A stretch of 64,000 nt of DNA from Streptomyces sp. R44 (GCF_041053105.1 NZ_CP163444.1:6604501-6668500); one strand, 5' to 3'. Shown: positions 41,492 to 53,808, counted from the stretch's first letter. Notes: a model not told the origin generated them from the letters alone. Translations and numbers: made by a program.

Positions 41492-43819
41492 TCACTCCAC
41501 CCGGGTCAGCAGCGCAACCGGCCGCTCCGCGAACAGCTCCGCCAGCTTGACCTCCGTCGCCGCTCCACCCGTGAACTCCCGTACACCGTCCAGCGCGTCG
41601 GCCCAGCGCCCCTCGGGCAGCACCAGCTCCGTGTCCTGCCAGCCGCCCGCCTGCGCGAGCCGCAGGGAGAGCCGCGTCACGGCCGTGATCGCCCGGCCGG
41701 AGCGCGCGAAAGCCAGGCAGTGCGCCGCGGCAGGGCCCTCCGCCGTCAGCGGGACGTATGTGCCGCCCGGCCCGAAGGCCTCCGGGTGCGCCCGCCGCAG
41801 CCCCAGCGCCGCCCGCACCAGAGCCGTCCGCTCGTCCTCCGGACCGACCGCGAACGGCGCCCGGTTGTCCGGGTCGACGAGCGCCCGGTACTCCCGCTCC
41901 GTGTTCTGGTAGAGCTCCGGCACCCCCGGCATCGTCAGCTGGGCGAGCGCGGCGCCCAGCGCGTGCGCCCGGATGTGCGGCTCCAGGGCGAAGGCCGCCT
42001 CCGAGGCCGCCCGGAGCGGGATCCGGCCGGGCCCGGCCGCCGCGAACTCGGCCACCGCCCGCTCGTACTCCGCGTCCGGCTCGGTCCAGCTGGTCCGCAG
42101 CCCCGCCTCCCGCACGGATTTGAGGATCGCCGGACCGAGACGGTCCGGGTCCGGGGTGCCGAAGCCGAAGGCCGTCTGCCAGGCCGTCCACGCCACATGG
42201 GCATCGGGCGCGGGCACCCCGGCGACCTCCGCGAGGAGCTCCGCCCACACCTCCGGGCACTGCGAGAGCACCGCGATCCCGGCCCGGACGTCCGCGCTGC
42301 GCTTGGTGTCGTGCGTGGAGAGCACGGTGCCGGTGCCGGGCCAGTCCCGGGCGATCCGCAGGCAGTACGCGTGGAACTCCTCCACCGGCACCGCCGGTCG
42401 GCCCGCGTCGCCGCCGACCTCGTTCGCCGACAGCAGCGGCGTGTACCGGTAGAAGGCGGTGTCCTCCACGGACTTGGCCCGCAGGGCGGAGGAGGTCTGC
42501 GCGAACCGCGCCCGGAACGCCCGGTGTCCGGGGCCGTCGCCGAGTTCGCCGAGCGCCAGCGCCCGCACGGTGTCCACGGCCGAAGCCTCCTCCGGCACCG
42601 CGAACGCGGCCTTCGCTCCGCGCGCCGCCTCCGGGGTCAGCACCTCCTCGCCGCCGGTCCGGTAGGTCCGGTAGACGGGGACCCGGACGAGGAGCTCGCG
42701 GATCGCGGTGCGCAGCGCCCAGGGGGCGTGGTCCCGGAGCGCGGGATCGGCGGCGCAGATCCGCCCGGCGATCCGGGTCAGCGCAGCCGTCTCGGACGCC
42801 AGGTCATGGGTGACCACCTCGTACGCGGCGCGGCGCTCGGTCGCCTCCCAGCGGCCGCCCCGGTCCCCGGCCTTGCCGACGAACTCCCGGTAGACATCCG
42901 CGAGTTCGTCGGCGCCCAGCGGGTCGGTGAAGACGCCGTCGAGCCGCCGCAGCGCGTCGTACCCGGTGGTGCCCGCGACCGGCCAGTCGGCGGGCAGCGT
43001 CTCCGCGCCCGTGAGGATCTTCTCGACGACCGTCCAGCAACGCCCGCCGGTCGCCGCCGCCAGATCCTCCAAGTAGCCCTGCGGGTCGGCGAGTCCGTCC
43101 GGGTGGTCGATGCGCAGCCCCTCGATCACTCCGTCCGCGACCAGCTCCACGATCTTCGCGTGGCTCGCCGCGAACACCTCGGGGTCCTCCGCCCGCACCC
43201 CGATGAGCTCCGAGACGGTGAAGAAGCGGCGGTAGCCCAGCTCGGTGCGGGCCAGCCGCCACCAGCCGAGCCGGTACCACTGGGCGTCGAGGAGCTCGTC
43301 GAGCGGCAGTCCCTCGGTGCCCGGACGGAGCGGGAACTCCTGCCCGTCCAGGTGCAGGGACCCGCCCGAGACCCGGAACCGGTCCCGTACGTCCGGGAGC
43401 CGCGCCGGCAGCACCGGGAGCAGCATCCGGCCGTCCCCGGCCCGCCAGTCGATGTCGAACCAGCGGGCGTACGGCGAGTCCGGGCCGTCGCGGAGCACGG
43501 CGCGCAGCGCGTGGTTGTGGCGCGGGGAGGCCGCCATGTGGTTGGGCACCAGGTCCACGACGAGCCCGAGGCCGTGCGCCCGCGCGGTCGCCGCCAGGGC
43601 CCGCAGCCCCTCCTCGCCGCCCAGTTCGGACCGTACGGACCGGTGGTCGGTGACGTCGTAGCCGTGGGTCGAGCCGGGCACCGCCTCCAGGACCGGGGAG
43701 AGGTGCAGGTGCGAGACCCCGAGGCCGGCCAGGTAGGGCACGGCGCGCTCGGCGGCCGCGAACGGGAACTCCGGCTGGAGCTGCAGCCGGTAGGTCGAGG
43801 TGGGTGGATTGGGCGTCAT
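41492..43819 (-). CDS. treY: Maltooligosyl trehalose synthase
   Basis: A 775-residue GH13 enzyme that rearranges the reducing end of malto-oligosaccharides into a trehalosyl unit. The N-terminal STYRLQLQPEFPFAAAERAVPYLAGLGVS, the GLRIDHPDGLADP nucleophile, the EKIL acid and STHDTKRSADVR are TreY signatures. Its product feeds TreZ (35588-37339). The ATG at 43819 is preferred since upstream sequence is not protein-like. It is divergent from the MFS gene. Confidence 0.95.
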   Translation of the reverse strand: MTPNPPTSTYRLQLQPEFPFAAAERAVPYLAGLGVSHLHLSPVLEAVPGSTHGYDVTDHRSVRSELGGEEGLRALAATARAHGLGLVVDLVPNHMAASPRHNHALRAVLRDGPDSPYARWFDIDWRAGDGRMLLPVLPARLPDVRDRFRVSGGSLHLDGQEFPLRPGTEGLPLDELLDAQWYRLGWWRLARTELGYRRFFTVSELIGVRAEDPEVFAASHAKIVELVADGVIEGLRIDHPDGLADPQGYLEDLAAATGGRCWTVVEKILTGAETLPADWPVAGTTGYDALRRLDGVFTDPLGADELADVYREFVGKAGDRGGRWEATERRAAYEVVTHDLASETAALTRIAGRICAADPALRDHAPWALRTAIRELLVRVPVYRTYRTGGEEVLTPEAARGAKAAFAVPEEASAVDTVRALALGELGDGPGHRAFRARFAQTSSALRAKSVEDTAFYRYTPLLSANEVGGDAGRPAVPVEEFHAYCLRIARDWPGTGTVLSTHDTKRSADVRAGIAVLSQCPEVWAELLAEVAGVPAPDAHVAWTAWQTAFGFGTPDPDRLGPAILKSVREAGLRTSWTEPDAEYERAVAEFAAAGPGRIPLRAASEAAFALEPHIRAHALGAALAQLTMPGVPELYQNTEREYRALVDPDNRAPFAVGPEDERTALVRAALGLRRAHPEAFGPGGTYVPLTAEGPAAAHCLAFARSGRAITAVTRLSLRLAQAGGWQDTELVLPEGRWADALDGVREFTGGAATEVKLAELFAERPVALLTRVE

Positions 43820-45098
43820 GCGAACGTACGTACCCCGCCGGAGGGCTTCTGTGTCATCGCCCCATGCACCCGTTCGAGTGCATCGCGTTACGTTCGCGTG
43901 ATGCTCCGGATGTATCGCGACACGCTGTCCCTGCTCGGACCGGCCCTGCCGGTCGTCTCGTTCCTCGGCCGGCTGCCCACCGCCATGTGCCAGCTCGGCA
44001 GCCTGCTCCTGGTCGCGGAGACGAGCGGCTCGCTCGCCACCGCCGGGCTCACCGGCGGCGCGCTCGCCGCAGGACAGACCGTCGCGGGGCCCGTGATCGG
44101 CCGCCTCGCCGACCGGCACGGCCAGCGGGGGGTCGTCCTCGCGGCCTCCCTGGCCAACGCGGTCGCCGTCGCCGCCCTGGTCCTCGCCGCCCTCGCCGAC
44201 GCCGCGACCGGCCCGCTCATGGTGCTCGGGGCGCTCGCCGGGGCCACCGTCCCGCAGGTCGGGCCGCTCGCCAGGACCCGCTCCGTGGCCCTCGCCCGCC
44301 GCTCCGGCGCGGACGACCGGCTCGTCGGCGCGGTCCTCTCCTTCGAGGGCACCCTCGACGAGGTCTCCTTCGTCCTCGGCCCGGCCCTCGTCGGCCTGGC
44401 CGCCGCCGTCGCCCACCCGGCGGCCGCGCTCCTCCTGGCGGCCCTGCTGCTCGCCGTCTGCGGGACGGCCTTCGCGCTCCACCCGACGGCCGCCGCCCCG
44501 GCGCCCGTCACGACCACCCGTAAGGGTGCCGCCGAACGGACGCGGCTGCCGGGATCCGCGTACGCCCTGCGCGGCACGATGGTCCTCCAGGGCGCCATGT
44601 TCGGCGCCTCGCAGGCCGGGATCACCGCCCTCACCGAGGAGCTCGGCGCCCCCGCCCAGGCCGGGCTCGTCTACGCCGCCATGGGCGTCATGAGCGCCGC
44701 CGTCGGCCTCTCCATGGCCGCCGTGCCCGCCCGGATCGGGCTCACGACCCGCTGGCGCGCCGCGACCGCCGGGCTGGTCGTCCTCTCCGTACCGCTGTTG
44801 TTCGTCGGCTCCCTCGGCGCGCTGTACGCGGTCGTCGTCGTCCTCGGCGCCGCCTACGCCCCGCACCTGATCACCGTCTTCGGGCTCACCGAGCGGATCG
44901 TGCCGGCCGCCCGGCTCGCCGAGTCGATGGCCTTCCTCACCAGCGGGATCGTGGGCGGCCAGGCCCTCGCCCTGGCCGTGTCCGGCCGGCTCGCCGAAGG
45001 CCACGGCGCCCCCGCCGCCTTCGCGGTGGCGGTGGGGGCGGCCGTGGCCTGCGCGGTGCTCTCCTGGTCGGTACGGGTCAAGAGCCCCGTGCGCGAGT

Positions 45099-47219
<2,121 letters not shown>

Positions 47220-47358
47220 GGATATAGATTCTTCCTCTTCTGTCCGGGTTTTGTGGGTGTTCTTCGGCCAGATCCTGCCCGAAAGAAGGGCAACCACCTA
47301 GGACTTCGCCCCGTCCTACCGGGTGACCGCAGACCAAGAGGGGGAAAGAGGGGGAAGT

Positions 47359-48210
47359 GTGTACGAAATAGTGCGCCGCCACCTGGGGAAGGTGGTGGCC
47401 GGAGCGGCCATGGCGGTGACGGGCACCGCCGTCGCCGTCGCGATCAGCCTGCCGGGCCAGGCGGGAGCGAGCGGGGCCGCCGGAACCGGAGGCGCCACCG
47501 GCGTCGCCGGAGCGGCCGGTGCGCGGACGGGGGGCGGCACGGGCGGCGCCTCGCAGCAGGGGGAGACGGGCGCACAGACCACCGGCAGCGCCCCGCCGCC
47601 CGCCACCGTCGTCCCGGCCGCGGCCGAGGGGAAGAAGGGCGTCGGGAGCGACCCGCTCACCGAGGACGAGCTCGCACGGGCCGAGGCGCTGGCGCTGACC
47701 CCGCCCGCCGCCACCGCCCAGCAGGACGTCGAAGGCGGCCGCGGCCCGCAGCGCCTCGGCACCCGGCTCGCCGAGCCCGTCCCGGGCGACCCGTCCCGGC
47801 GCGCCGAGGTCCGCCTCTACGACTACGCGCGCGACGAGCTCCTCACGAAGACCGTCAACCTCGACACCGGCAAGGTCGAGAAGTCCGGCGCGCAGCGCGG
47901 GGTCCAGCCCTCCGCCCACCCCGACGAGCTGCGCGAGGCCCTGGAGCTGATCCTCGCGAGCCCGCTCGGCAAGGGCGTCAAGGAGGACTACAAGGACGCC
48001 ACCGGCAAGGAGCTCACGTCCACCGGGCAGCTGTGGTTCAACGGCGACGTCTACCGCACCTACCGCGAGGCCGACGTGCCCGCGCAGCTCACCCGTTGCG
48101 GGGAGCACCGGTGCGTCCGGCTCGTCACCAAGGTCCTCAACGGGGCCTGGATCGACACCCGGAACCTGATCGTCGACCTCTCCGCGAGGACCGTCACCCG
48201 GGTCGGCTGA
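47359..48210 (+). CDS. Secreted or membrane-anchored protein upstream of the amine oxidase
   Basis: A 283-residue exported protein. The N-terminus VYEIVRRHLGKVVAGAAMAVTGTAVAVAISLPG is a signal anchor or signal peptide, followed by a Gly/Ala/Thr-rich linker (about 40-100) and a globular domain with DVYRTYREADVPAQLTRCGEHRCVRLVTKVLNGAWIDTRNLIVDL, with two Cys probably bonded. I do not recognise the family. It precedes the amine-oxidase-domain gene by 57 bases in the same direction. GTG 47359, GAGGGGGAA upstream. Confidence 0.7.
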   Translation: MYEIVRRHLGKVVAGAAMAVTGTAVAVAISLPGQAGASGAAGTGGATGVAGAAGARTGGGTGGASQQGETGAQTTGSAPPPATVVPAAAEGKKGVGSDPLTEDELARAEALALTPPAATAQQDVEGGRGPQRLGTRLAEPVPGDPSRRAEVRLYDYARDELLTKTVNLDTGKVEKSGAQRGVQPSAHPDELREALELILASPLGKGVKEDYKDATGKELTSTGQLWFNGDVYRTYREADVPAQLTRCGEHRCVRLVTKVLNGAWIDTRNLIVDLSARTVTRVG

Positions 48211-48267
48211 CCACCGCCCCGGCCACTCCGCAGCCTCCTCACGACACGTACGAGGGAGTACGTCCCC

Positions 48268-49596
48268 ATGTCCCACCGGAGCAACCCGCGCGCCCGCAAG
48301 CGGGGCGCCGTCCTGACCGCCGCCGTGCTGCTCGGCACCGCCACGGCCGCCGCCGGCCCGGTGGCCGGCGCCACCGCGGCCACCGCCCCGCCCGCCCGCC
48401 CGAACCAGGCGCCCGCCGCCTCACCCGACTGCTCGGCCGCGTACCGCATCACGCAGAAGCTCGACGGCGGCACCACCTGGCGGATGTGCTGGCGCTACGA
48501 CACCGACGCCGGGCTCACGCTCGACCGGATCACCTACCAGCCGCCCGGCGCCGCCGCGCCCATCAAGGTCCTCAACAGCGCCCGGCTCGCCCAGATCCAC
48601 GTGCCGTACGACGACGGCGGCGCCGAGTACGACGACCTCACCGGCGCCGGCTTCGGCTGGGGCCTGCAGAACCTCAAGCCGGCCGAGTGCCCCGGCGGCA
48701 CCCTCACCACCGTCAAGGTGCCCGAGATCGGCGACGTCAAGGGCCTGTGCACCACCACGCGGGCGCGTGGGCACGCGTACCGCATGGCCAGCGACAACGG
48801 CTCCAAGGTCTGGGCGGCCCAGGCCAAGGACCTGCTCGTCTACACCGTCAACAAGGTCGGCTGGTACGAGTACATCACCGAGTGGCGCTTCACCGCCGAC
48901 GGCACCATCGGCGCCAACGTCGGCGCCACCGGCAGCCTCTCGCCCGTCGACTACAACGCCACCGACGGCCGCGGCTGGCCCCTCGGCAAGGGCGCCCGCG
49001 GCTACGCCACCAGCCATGCCCACAACGTCTTCTGGAAGCTCGACTTCGGTCTCGACGGCTCCACCAAGGACCGGATCGAGCAGTTCGACTCCACCGTCAC
49101 CGCGCCCGCCGCCGGCGGCGGCGGACCCACCGTGAAGACGAAGAGGACCGTCGTCACCAAGGAACTCGCCGGCGACGCGAAGAACATGCGCTGGTGGCGG
49201 GTCGTCAGCGGCACCGGCAAGAACGCCGACGGCCACGCGCGCTCGTACGAGATCGTGCCCGGCCACACCGACACGCACGCGGGCCGCGGATTCACCAAGC
49301 ACGACGTGTACTTCACCCAGTCCCGCGCCTGCGAGAAGTTCGCGAGCAACAACATCGGCAACTGCGCCGCGGGCGCCGGTGACAGCGTGGACAGGTGGGT
49401 CAACGGCGAGACGCTGACTCAGCCGTCCGTGTGGGTCAACATCGGGTTCCACCACATCGCCCGGGACGAGGACCAGCAGCCGATGCCGGTCCACTGGCAG
49501 GGCTTCCAGCTCGCGCCCAGGGACGTAACCGCTATGAATCCGCTCACTCCGGCCGATCTCGCCTCCCAGAACGGGCAGCCGGATCTGGGGAGTTGA
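48268..49596 (+). CDS. Secreted copper-amine-oxidase-domain protein
   Basis: A 442-residue protein with a signal peptide (RKRGAVLTAAVLLGTATAAAGPVAGA) and the C-terminal catalytic domain of copper amine oxidases, without N2/N3 domains. Copper His-x-His is HAHNVFWKLDF and the third His region is NIGFHHIARDEDQQPMPVHW. The quinone cofactor Tyr motif is NY[DE]Y in known enzymes and WYEY here, with the Tyr kept. The enzyme would oxidise primary amines outside the cell. ATG 48268, GAGGGAG upstream. Confidence 0.85.
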   Translation: MSHRSNPRARKRGAVLTAAVLLGTATAAAGPVAGATAATAPPARPNQAPAASPDCSAAYRITQKLDGGTTWRMCWRYDTDAGLTLDRITYQPPGAAAPIKVLNSARLAQIHVPYDDGGAEYDDLTGAGFGWGLQNLKPAECPGGTLTTVKVPEIGDVKGLCTTTRARGHAYRMASDNGSKVWAAQAKDLLVYTVNKVGWYEYITEWRFTADGTIGANVGATGSLSPVDYNATDGRGWPLGKGARGYATSHAHNVFWKLDFGLDGSTKDRIEQFDSTVTAPAAGGGGPTVKTKRTVVTKELAGDAKNMRWWRVVSGTGKNADGHARSYEIVPGHTDTHAGRGFTKHDVYFTQSRACEKFASNNIGNCAAGAGDSVDRWVNGETLTQPSVWVNIGFHHIARDEDQQPMPVHWQGFQLAPRDVTAMNPLTPADLASQNGQPDLGS

Positions 49597-49717
49597 GGAA
49601 GCAGCCTGACGATCCTGCTGCACCGCCTCCCGCTCGGGGAGTACCCTTCCTTGATCGTTGTCACATGGTCATCCTGTCCGCCGGAACGGGTGTCCGGGAG
49701 CAGAAGGCGGTGCGCGG

Positions 49718-51040
49718 GTGAGCTCGGGAGGTCTGGAGCTGCCCCCAGGTGACGCGGGTCACGAGGGGGGCCCGGCCGACCCCGCAGAGGCGCCGCCCGG
49801 AGCGGTCGCGCCACCGGGCGCGGCCGTACCCCCGGGCGTGGTCCTGCCGCCGGGCACGGTCGTGCCGCCCGGCACGGTCACCGTCGGCAGGCCCGTGGAG
49901 ATCGGGGCGGAGCTCGACTGGGGCGCCGAGGCCTGGAGCGAGGTCCGCACCAGGGCCCAGCGCGCCGGCCGGGCGTACATCTGGCTGAACCTCGTCGAGC
50001 AGCGGCTGCGGGCCGTCGTCGCCGCCGTCCTGCGGCCCGTGTACGAACCCGTGCACGGCGAGGAGTGGGTGGTGGCCGCGGCCGGGCCCGCCGGCCAGGA
50101 ATGGGTCCAGCGGGCCGTCGCCGTCCGCGAGGTCTCCCGGCGCAAGGGCTACCTCCTGGACCCGGCCGACGACAACGTCCTGAGCTTCCTCACGCTGCCC
50201 CAGCTGCGCGAGCTGATGGTGCAGCACTGGCCCTGCTTCGAGCCCTACTTCGACGACCGGCGCGAGGTCGAACTCGCCCTGGACGAGCTGGAGGTCACGC
50301 GCAACGTGGTCTCCCGCAACCGGGCGCTCTCGCTGACCGTCCTCGCCCAGTCCGAGCGGGCCTCCGCCCGCATCCTGGAGATCCTCGGCGGCGGGGCCGG
50401 GGTCCCGTCCGCCGACCGGCTGCCCGTCGACGCCGTCGAGGACCTCGTCGGCGACCGGTACGCGGACGTCGTCTCCGTCCACCCCGACCGGGTCCGGCTG
50501 CAGCGGCAGCTGCCCGCCGAGGACCTCTTCGGCGGGGCCCGCCGCCTCGACGCCACCGGCATAGGCCTCAATCTGCTCGTGCAGAACTTCTCCGGCCGCC
50601 GCATGGTCCGGCTCGCCGAGTCCGGCTGCCGGACCCGGCTCCTCTTCCTCAACCCGGCGAGCAGCGCCGTCAAGCGCCGCGAGCGGGAACTCGGCCTGAA
50701 GAAGGGCGAGCTGAGCCGCTCGGTCGAGATGAACATCCTGCACATGCGCCGGGTCCGCTCGAAGCTGCGCGACCCGGGCGCCTTCCAGATCCACGTCTTC
50801 GACGAGACCCCGCGCTTCACCGCCTACCTCGTCGACGGCGACGGACCGGACGGGGTCGGTGTCGTCCAGTCGTACCTGCGCCGGGCCCGCGGCATGGAGG
50901 CCCCGGTCCTCGTCCTGCGCGGCGGCGGACGGAACGTCGTCCGGCACGGGCAGCCGGCCCGTGACGGAGATCACGGACTTTTCGAGACATACCGGGAGGA
51001 GTTCGAGTCGGTCTGGCTCGACTCCCGGCCCGTCTCCTGA
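49718..51040 (+). CDS. SAV2148-type HEPN-domain protein
   Basis: A 440-residue protein. A Pro-rich start (about 1-55) precedes a helical HEPN-like domain (about 65-200) that has an Rx6H motif in LRPVYEPVHGEEW, the site of RNA cleavage in HEPN RNases. The C-terminal domain (about 290-440) resembles the DUF5919/PLD-like fold of Streptomyces but lacks an HKD pair. It is typical of the SAV2148 family known from streptomycetes. GTG 49718. The exonuclease gene follows after 86 bases, so a shared transcript is possible. Confidence 0.8.
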   Translation: MSSGGLELPPGDAGHEGGPADPAEAPPGAVAPPGAAVPPGVVLPPGTVVPPGTVTVGRPVEIGAELDWGAEAWSEVRTRAQRAGRAYIWLNLVEQRLRAVVAAVLRPVYEPVHGEEWVVAAAGPAGQEWVQRAVAVREVSRRKGYLLDPADDNVLSFLTLPQLRELMVQHWPCFEPYFDDRREVELALDELEVTRNVVSRNRALSLTVLAQSERASARILEILGGGAGVPSADRLPVDAVEDLVGDRYADVVSVHPDRVRLQRQLPAEDLFGGARRLDATGIGLNLLVQNFSGRRMVRLAESGCRTRLLFLNPASSAVKRRERELGLKKGELSRSVEMNILHMRRVRSKLRDPGAFQIHVFDETPRFTAYLVDGDGPDGVGVVQSYLRRARGMEAPVLVLRGGGRNVVRHGQPARDGDHGLFETYREEFESVWLDSRPVS

Positions 51041-51126
51041 CCTTCGGCCGGGGGAGCCGGAGGCGTTGTCAGTGGTGCGTGCGAGGGTGGTCAGCACCAC
51101 GGGGGAGATCACGTAAGGAGGACCCG

Positions 51127-51852
51127 ATGGCTTGGCACGGCGACACGCTGGTCGGCTTCGACCTGGAGACGACCGGCACGGAACCGCTGGAGGCCCGTAT
51201 CGTCACGGCCTCGATCGTCGAGGTCGACGGCGGCGGACAGGTCAGGCAGCGGCGGGACTGGCTCGCCGACCCGGGCATCCGCATCCCGGAGCAGGCCTCC
51301 GCGATCCACGGCATCAGCACCGAACGCGCGGCGGCCGAGGGCCGGCCCGCCCGCGAGGTCGCCGACGAGATCGCGCGGACCCTCGCCGCGTACTGGGAGG
51401 ACGGCGTCCCCGTCGTCGCGTACAACGCCTCCTTCGACCTCACGCTCCTCGCCGCCGAGCTGCGCCGCCACGGCCTCCCCTCCCTGGAGGAGCGGCTCGG
51501 GGGGACGGCCATCGGGCCGGTCGTCGACCCGTACACCATCGACCGGGCCGTCGACCGCTACCGGCGCGGCAAGCGGACCCTGGAAGCGGTCTGCGGGGAG
51601 TACGGCGTGGTGCTCGAAGCCGCCCACCAGGCCGCCGCCGACGCGCTCGCCGCCGTCCGGGTCGCCGTCGCGATAGCCGAGCGGCACCCCCAGGTCGCCG
51701 CCCTGGACCCGGCCGAGCTGCACGAGCGGCAGATCGGCTGGTACCGGACCTGGGCCGAGAACTTCCAGGACTTCCTGCGCCGCAAGGGCGACGCGGAGGC
51801 GGTCGTCGACTCCACGTGGCCCCTGCGCGAGACGGTCGCGGCGGCGGTCTGA
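51127..51852 (+). CDS. DnaQ-like 3'-5' exonuclease
   Basis: A 241-residue DEDDh exonuclease. Exo motifs are FDLETTG (I), YNASFDLTLLAAEL (II) and HQAAADALAAVRV (III), with HGISTE between. It lacks a polymerase domain and belongs to stand-alone DnaQ/RNase T-type proteins that trim DNA or RNA. GGAGG is 7 bases before ATG 51127, an excellent ribosome site. It is just downstream of the HEPN gene. Confidence 0.92.
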   Translation: MAWHGDTLVGFDLETTGTEPLEARIVTASIVEVDGGGQVRQRRDWLADPGIRIPEQASAIHGISTERAAAEGRPAREVADEIARTLAAYWEDGVPVVAYNASFDLTLLAAELRRHGLPSLEERLGGTAIGPVVDPYTIDRAVDRYRRGKRTLEAVCGEYGVVLEAAHQAAADALAAVRVAVAIAERHPQVAALDPAELHERQIGWYRTWAENFQDFLRRKGDAEAVVDSTWPLRETVAAAV

Positions 51853-51868
51853 CCCCCGCCAGGGCGAA

Positions 51869-53713
51869 TCAGCCGAGCGGCAGCCTCAGGCGGGCGGCCG
51901 TGCCGTCGACGGAGGTGACGGTGGTCGTGCCGCTGTCGATGTCGGCGTCGGTGAGGGCGTCGGAGTAGAGCGCGTCCTTGCTGTTGACCACCAGCATGAG
52001 GCGGTGGCCCGCGGCCACGTCGTAGCCCGCGGCCTGGAGCTTCCAGGTGACGTTGCGGTTCTCACCGGGGGTCAGGTCGTCCAGGGTGAGGGGCTCGTGG
52101 GTGATGATGCGCGCCGTGTTGTCGGGGCTGACGTCGAAGAGATAGGCCACGATCGTCGCCGAGGCGGCGCTGCTGCGGACGCTGAGCGTGAGCTCGGGGA
52201 CGCCCCGGATGCGGCGGGCGGCACCGTTCGCCGTGGCGTCGAGGGGGGCCGTGGTCCAGACCGCGAGGTGCTGCCGGTCGAACTTGTCGGTGGCGTACGT
52301 CTTCGGGTTGCCCTTCCATTCGGCCTGGCCGGTGGCGATGATCGCGTCGACCGCGGTGGCATCCGTGAGCTCGCCCGCGGTGAACTCCCGCTTCCAGCCG
52401 GTCTCCGCCTCCCCGGCGAGGCCGCCGTCACGGCTGTCGGAGCCGACGGAGGTCAGGTACCAGTCCTCGGTGGAGGTGGTCACCTCGGACCAGGAGGCCC
52501 TGCGCTCGCGGACGGCCGGCTCGGTGATGACGTTCTGGCCGGTCTCCGGGTCGGTCTCGGTCTTGTACGTGAACATGATCTGGTTGTTGACCGCGGGCCA
52601 CTCGGGCACGCCGTTCGAGGCGCCGAGCACATGGTGGTCGAGCCAGGCGAAGGCCTCCTCCACGGGCAGGTTCGGCCCGCTCCACGGGATGGAGAGACCG
52701 GCGCCCTCGGGGGCGGCGTGGTCGCCGATCCACAGGTTCAGGTGCTTGGGCACGGTCAGCCGCTCGAAGTGCTCGACGACCTGGTTGACGGGGAACAGCG
52801 TCTCGTGCCAGGTGTTGGAGAAGAACGTCGGGATGTTCCGGGCGTTGGTGTCGCGGACGTATTCGGCGGGTGCGCGCTCCGTGCCCCAGGCGACCACGTC
52901 GTCGAGGTTCCGTCCGGCCTTGAAGTCCGCGAGGAGCTCGCGGGTGGCGGCGTCGAACTTCCGCTCCTCGGGGCCGCCGGTGAAGTTCACCAGGGCTTCC
53001 ACGGCCGCCAGGTGGCGGGTGCCGTTGTCGTAGAGGCTCGTGGCGAGGTTGCCCCAGGTGCTGAAGGCGACGACGGCGTCGACGCGGGCGGCCGGGTCGT
53101 GCGCCGCGACGAGCTGGCTGATGCCGGAGCCGTACGACTCGCCGAGGAAGGCGATCCTGCTCGGGGCGAGGTGGAGCTGCGCGTAGTCGATGACCGTGGA
53201 GCCGTCGGCCCAGTCGAGCTGCCCGGCGACGTCGATCGTGCCGCCGGACGTGAAGAACGCGTCGCGGTAGCCGCCGCCGAGCAGCGGGTACGTCAGGCCG
53301 ATGCCGCGCGGGGTGTACGCGAGGACGTGGTAGCCGCGCTGCGCCAGCTGCAGGTACAGGTACGCGAAGATGGTCCAGCCGAGCGGCGTCCAGCCCGCCG
53401 GCACGATCACCACCGGACGGGGTTCGTCGCCGTTGAGCTTGATCGTGAAAGCCGACAGCTCCACACCGTCCGAGTCGATCCTCGGAAAACCGAAGGTCGC
53501 CTTGGCCCGCACCTGCTCCGTCAGTTGCCGGAGCTCCGGGGTCAGCAGAGCACTGGTGGCCTCGCCCTTCAGCGTGGCGACCAGCGCCAGGGCCAGGTTG
53601 ACGGCGTCCGGGTCGAGCTCGGTGGCGGAGGCGTAGATGCCGTGGTCGGCGAGCCGGGCCACCTGGGCGGGGGTTACCGCGCTGATCTCGTTGTCGTCCT
53701 GAGGGTTGCTCAC
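51869..53713 (-). CDS. CocE/NonD-type acyl hydrolase (S15-like peptidase)
   Basis: A 614-residue enzyme with an N-terminal alpha/beta hydrolase domain carrying the Ser elbow FLGESYGSGISQL, a helical insert, and a C-terminal jelly-roll (Xaa-Pro dipeptidyl-peptidase C-terminal-like; TLSVRSSAASATIVAYLFDV). It cleaves esters or Xaa-Pro peptides; the substrate is not readable. No signal peptide is obvious, so probably cytoplasmic. GTG 53713 has AGAGGA upstream. A strong hairpin lies 54 bases upstream. Confidence 0.88.
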   Translation of the reverse strand: MSNPQDDNEISAVTPAQVARLADHGIYASATELDPDAVNLALALVATLKGEATSALLTPELRQLTEQVRAKATFGFPRIDSDGVELSAFTIKLNGDEPRPVVIVPAGWTPLGWTIFAYLYLQLAQRGYHVLAYTPRGIGLTYPLLGGGYRDAFFTSGGTIDVAGQLDWADGSTVIDYAQLHLAPSRIAFLGESYGSGISQLVAAHDPAARVDAVVAFSTWGNLATSLYDNGTRHLAAVEALVNFTGGPEERKFDAATRELLADFKAGRNLDDVVAWGTERAPAEYVRDTNARNIPTFFSNTWHETLFPVNQVVEHFERLTVPKHLNLWIGDHAAPEGAGLSIPWSGPNLPVEEAFAWLDHHVLGASNGVPEWPAVNNQIMFTYKTETDPETGQNVITEPAVRERRASWSEVTTSTEDWYLTSVGSDSRDGGLAGEAETGWKREFTAGELTDATAVDAIIATGQAEWKGNPKTYATDKFDRQHLAVWTTAPLDATANGAARRIRGVPELTLSVRSSAASATIVAYLFDVSPDNTARIITHEPLTLDDLTPGENRNVTWKLQAAGYDVAAGHRLMLVVNSKDALYSDALTDADIDSGTTTVTSVDGTAARLRLPLG

Positions 53714-53766
53714 GAAGCCGTCCTCTTCACTGTGGCCGACCAGTCGGCCGGCGCCGGGTACCGGGA

Positions 53767-53808
53767 CGTCTTCGCCCCGCCTGCCTGAAGGCACGCGGGG
53801 CGAAGACG
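53767..53808. promoter_or_regulatory. Long hairpin upstream of the CocE gene
   Basis: Arms of 14 bases (53767-53780 and 53795-53808) pair perfectly, and TGCC/GGCA in the loop extends it. It lies between the epoxide-hydrolase-like gene stop (54010) and the CocE start, and could be a terminator for the former or an operator for the latter. The rest of 53714-54009 shows no gene. Confidence 0.6.
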
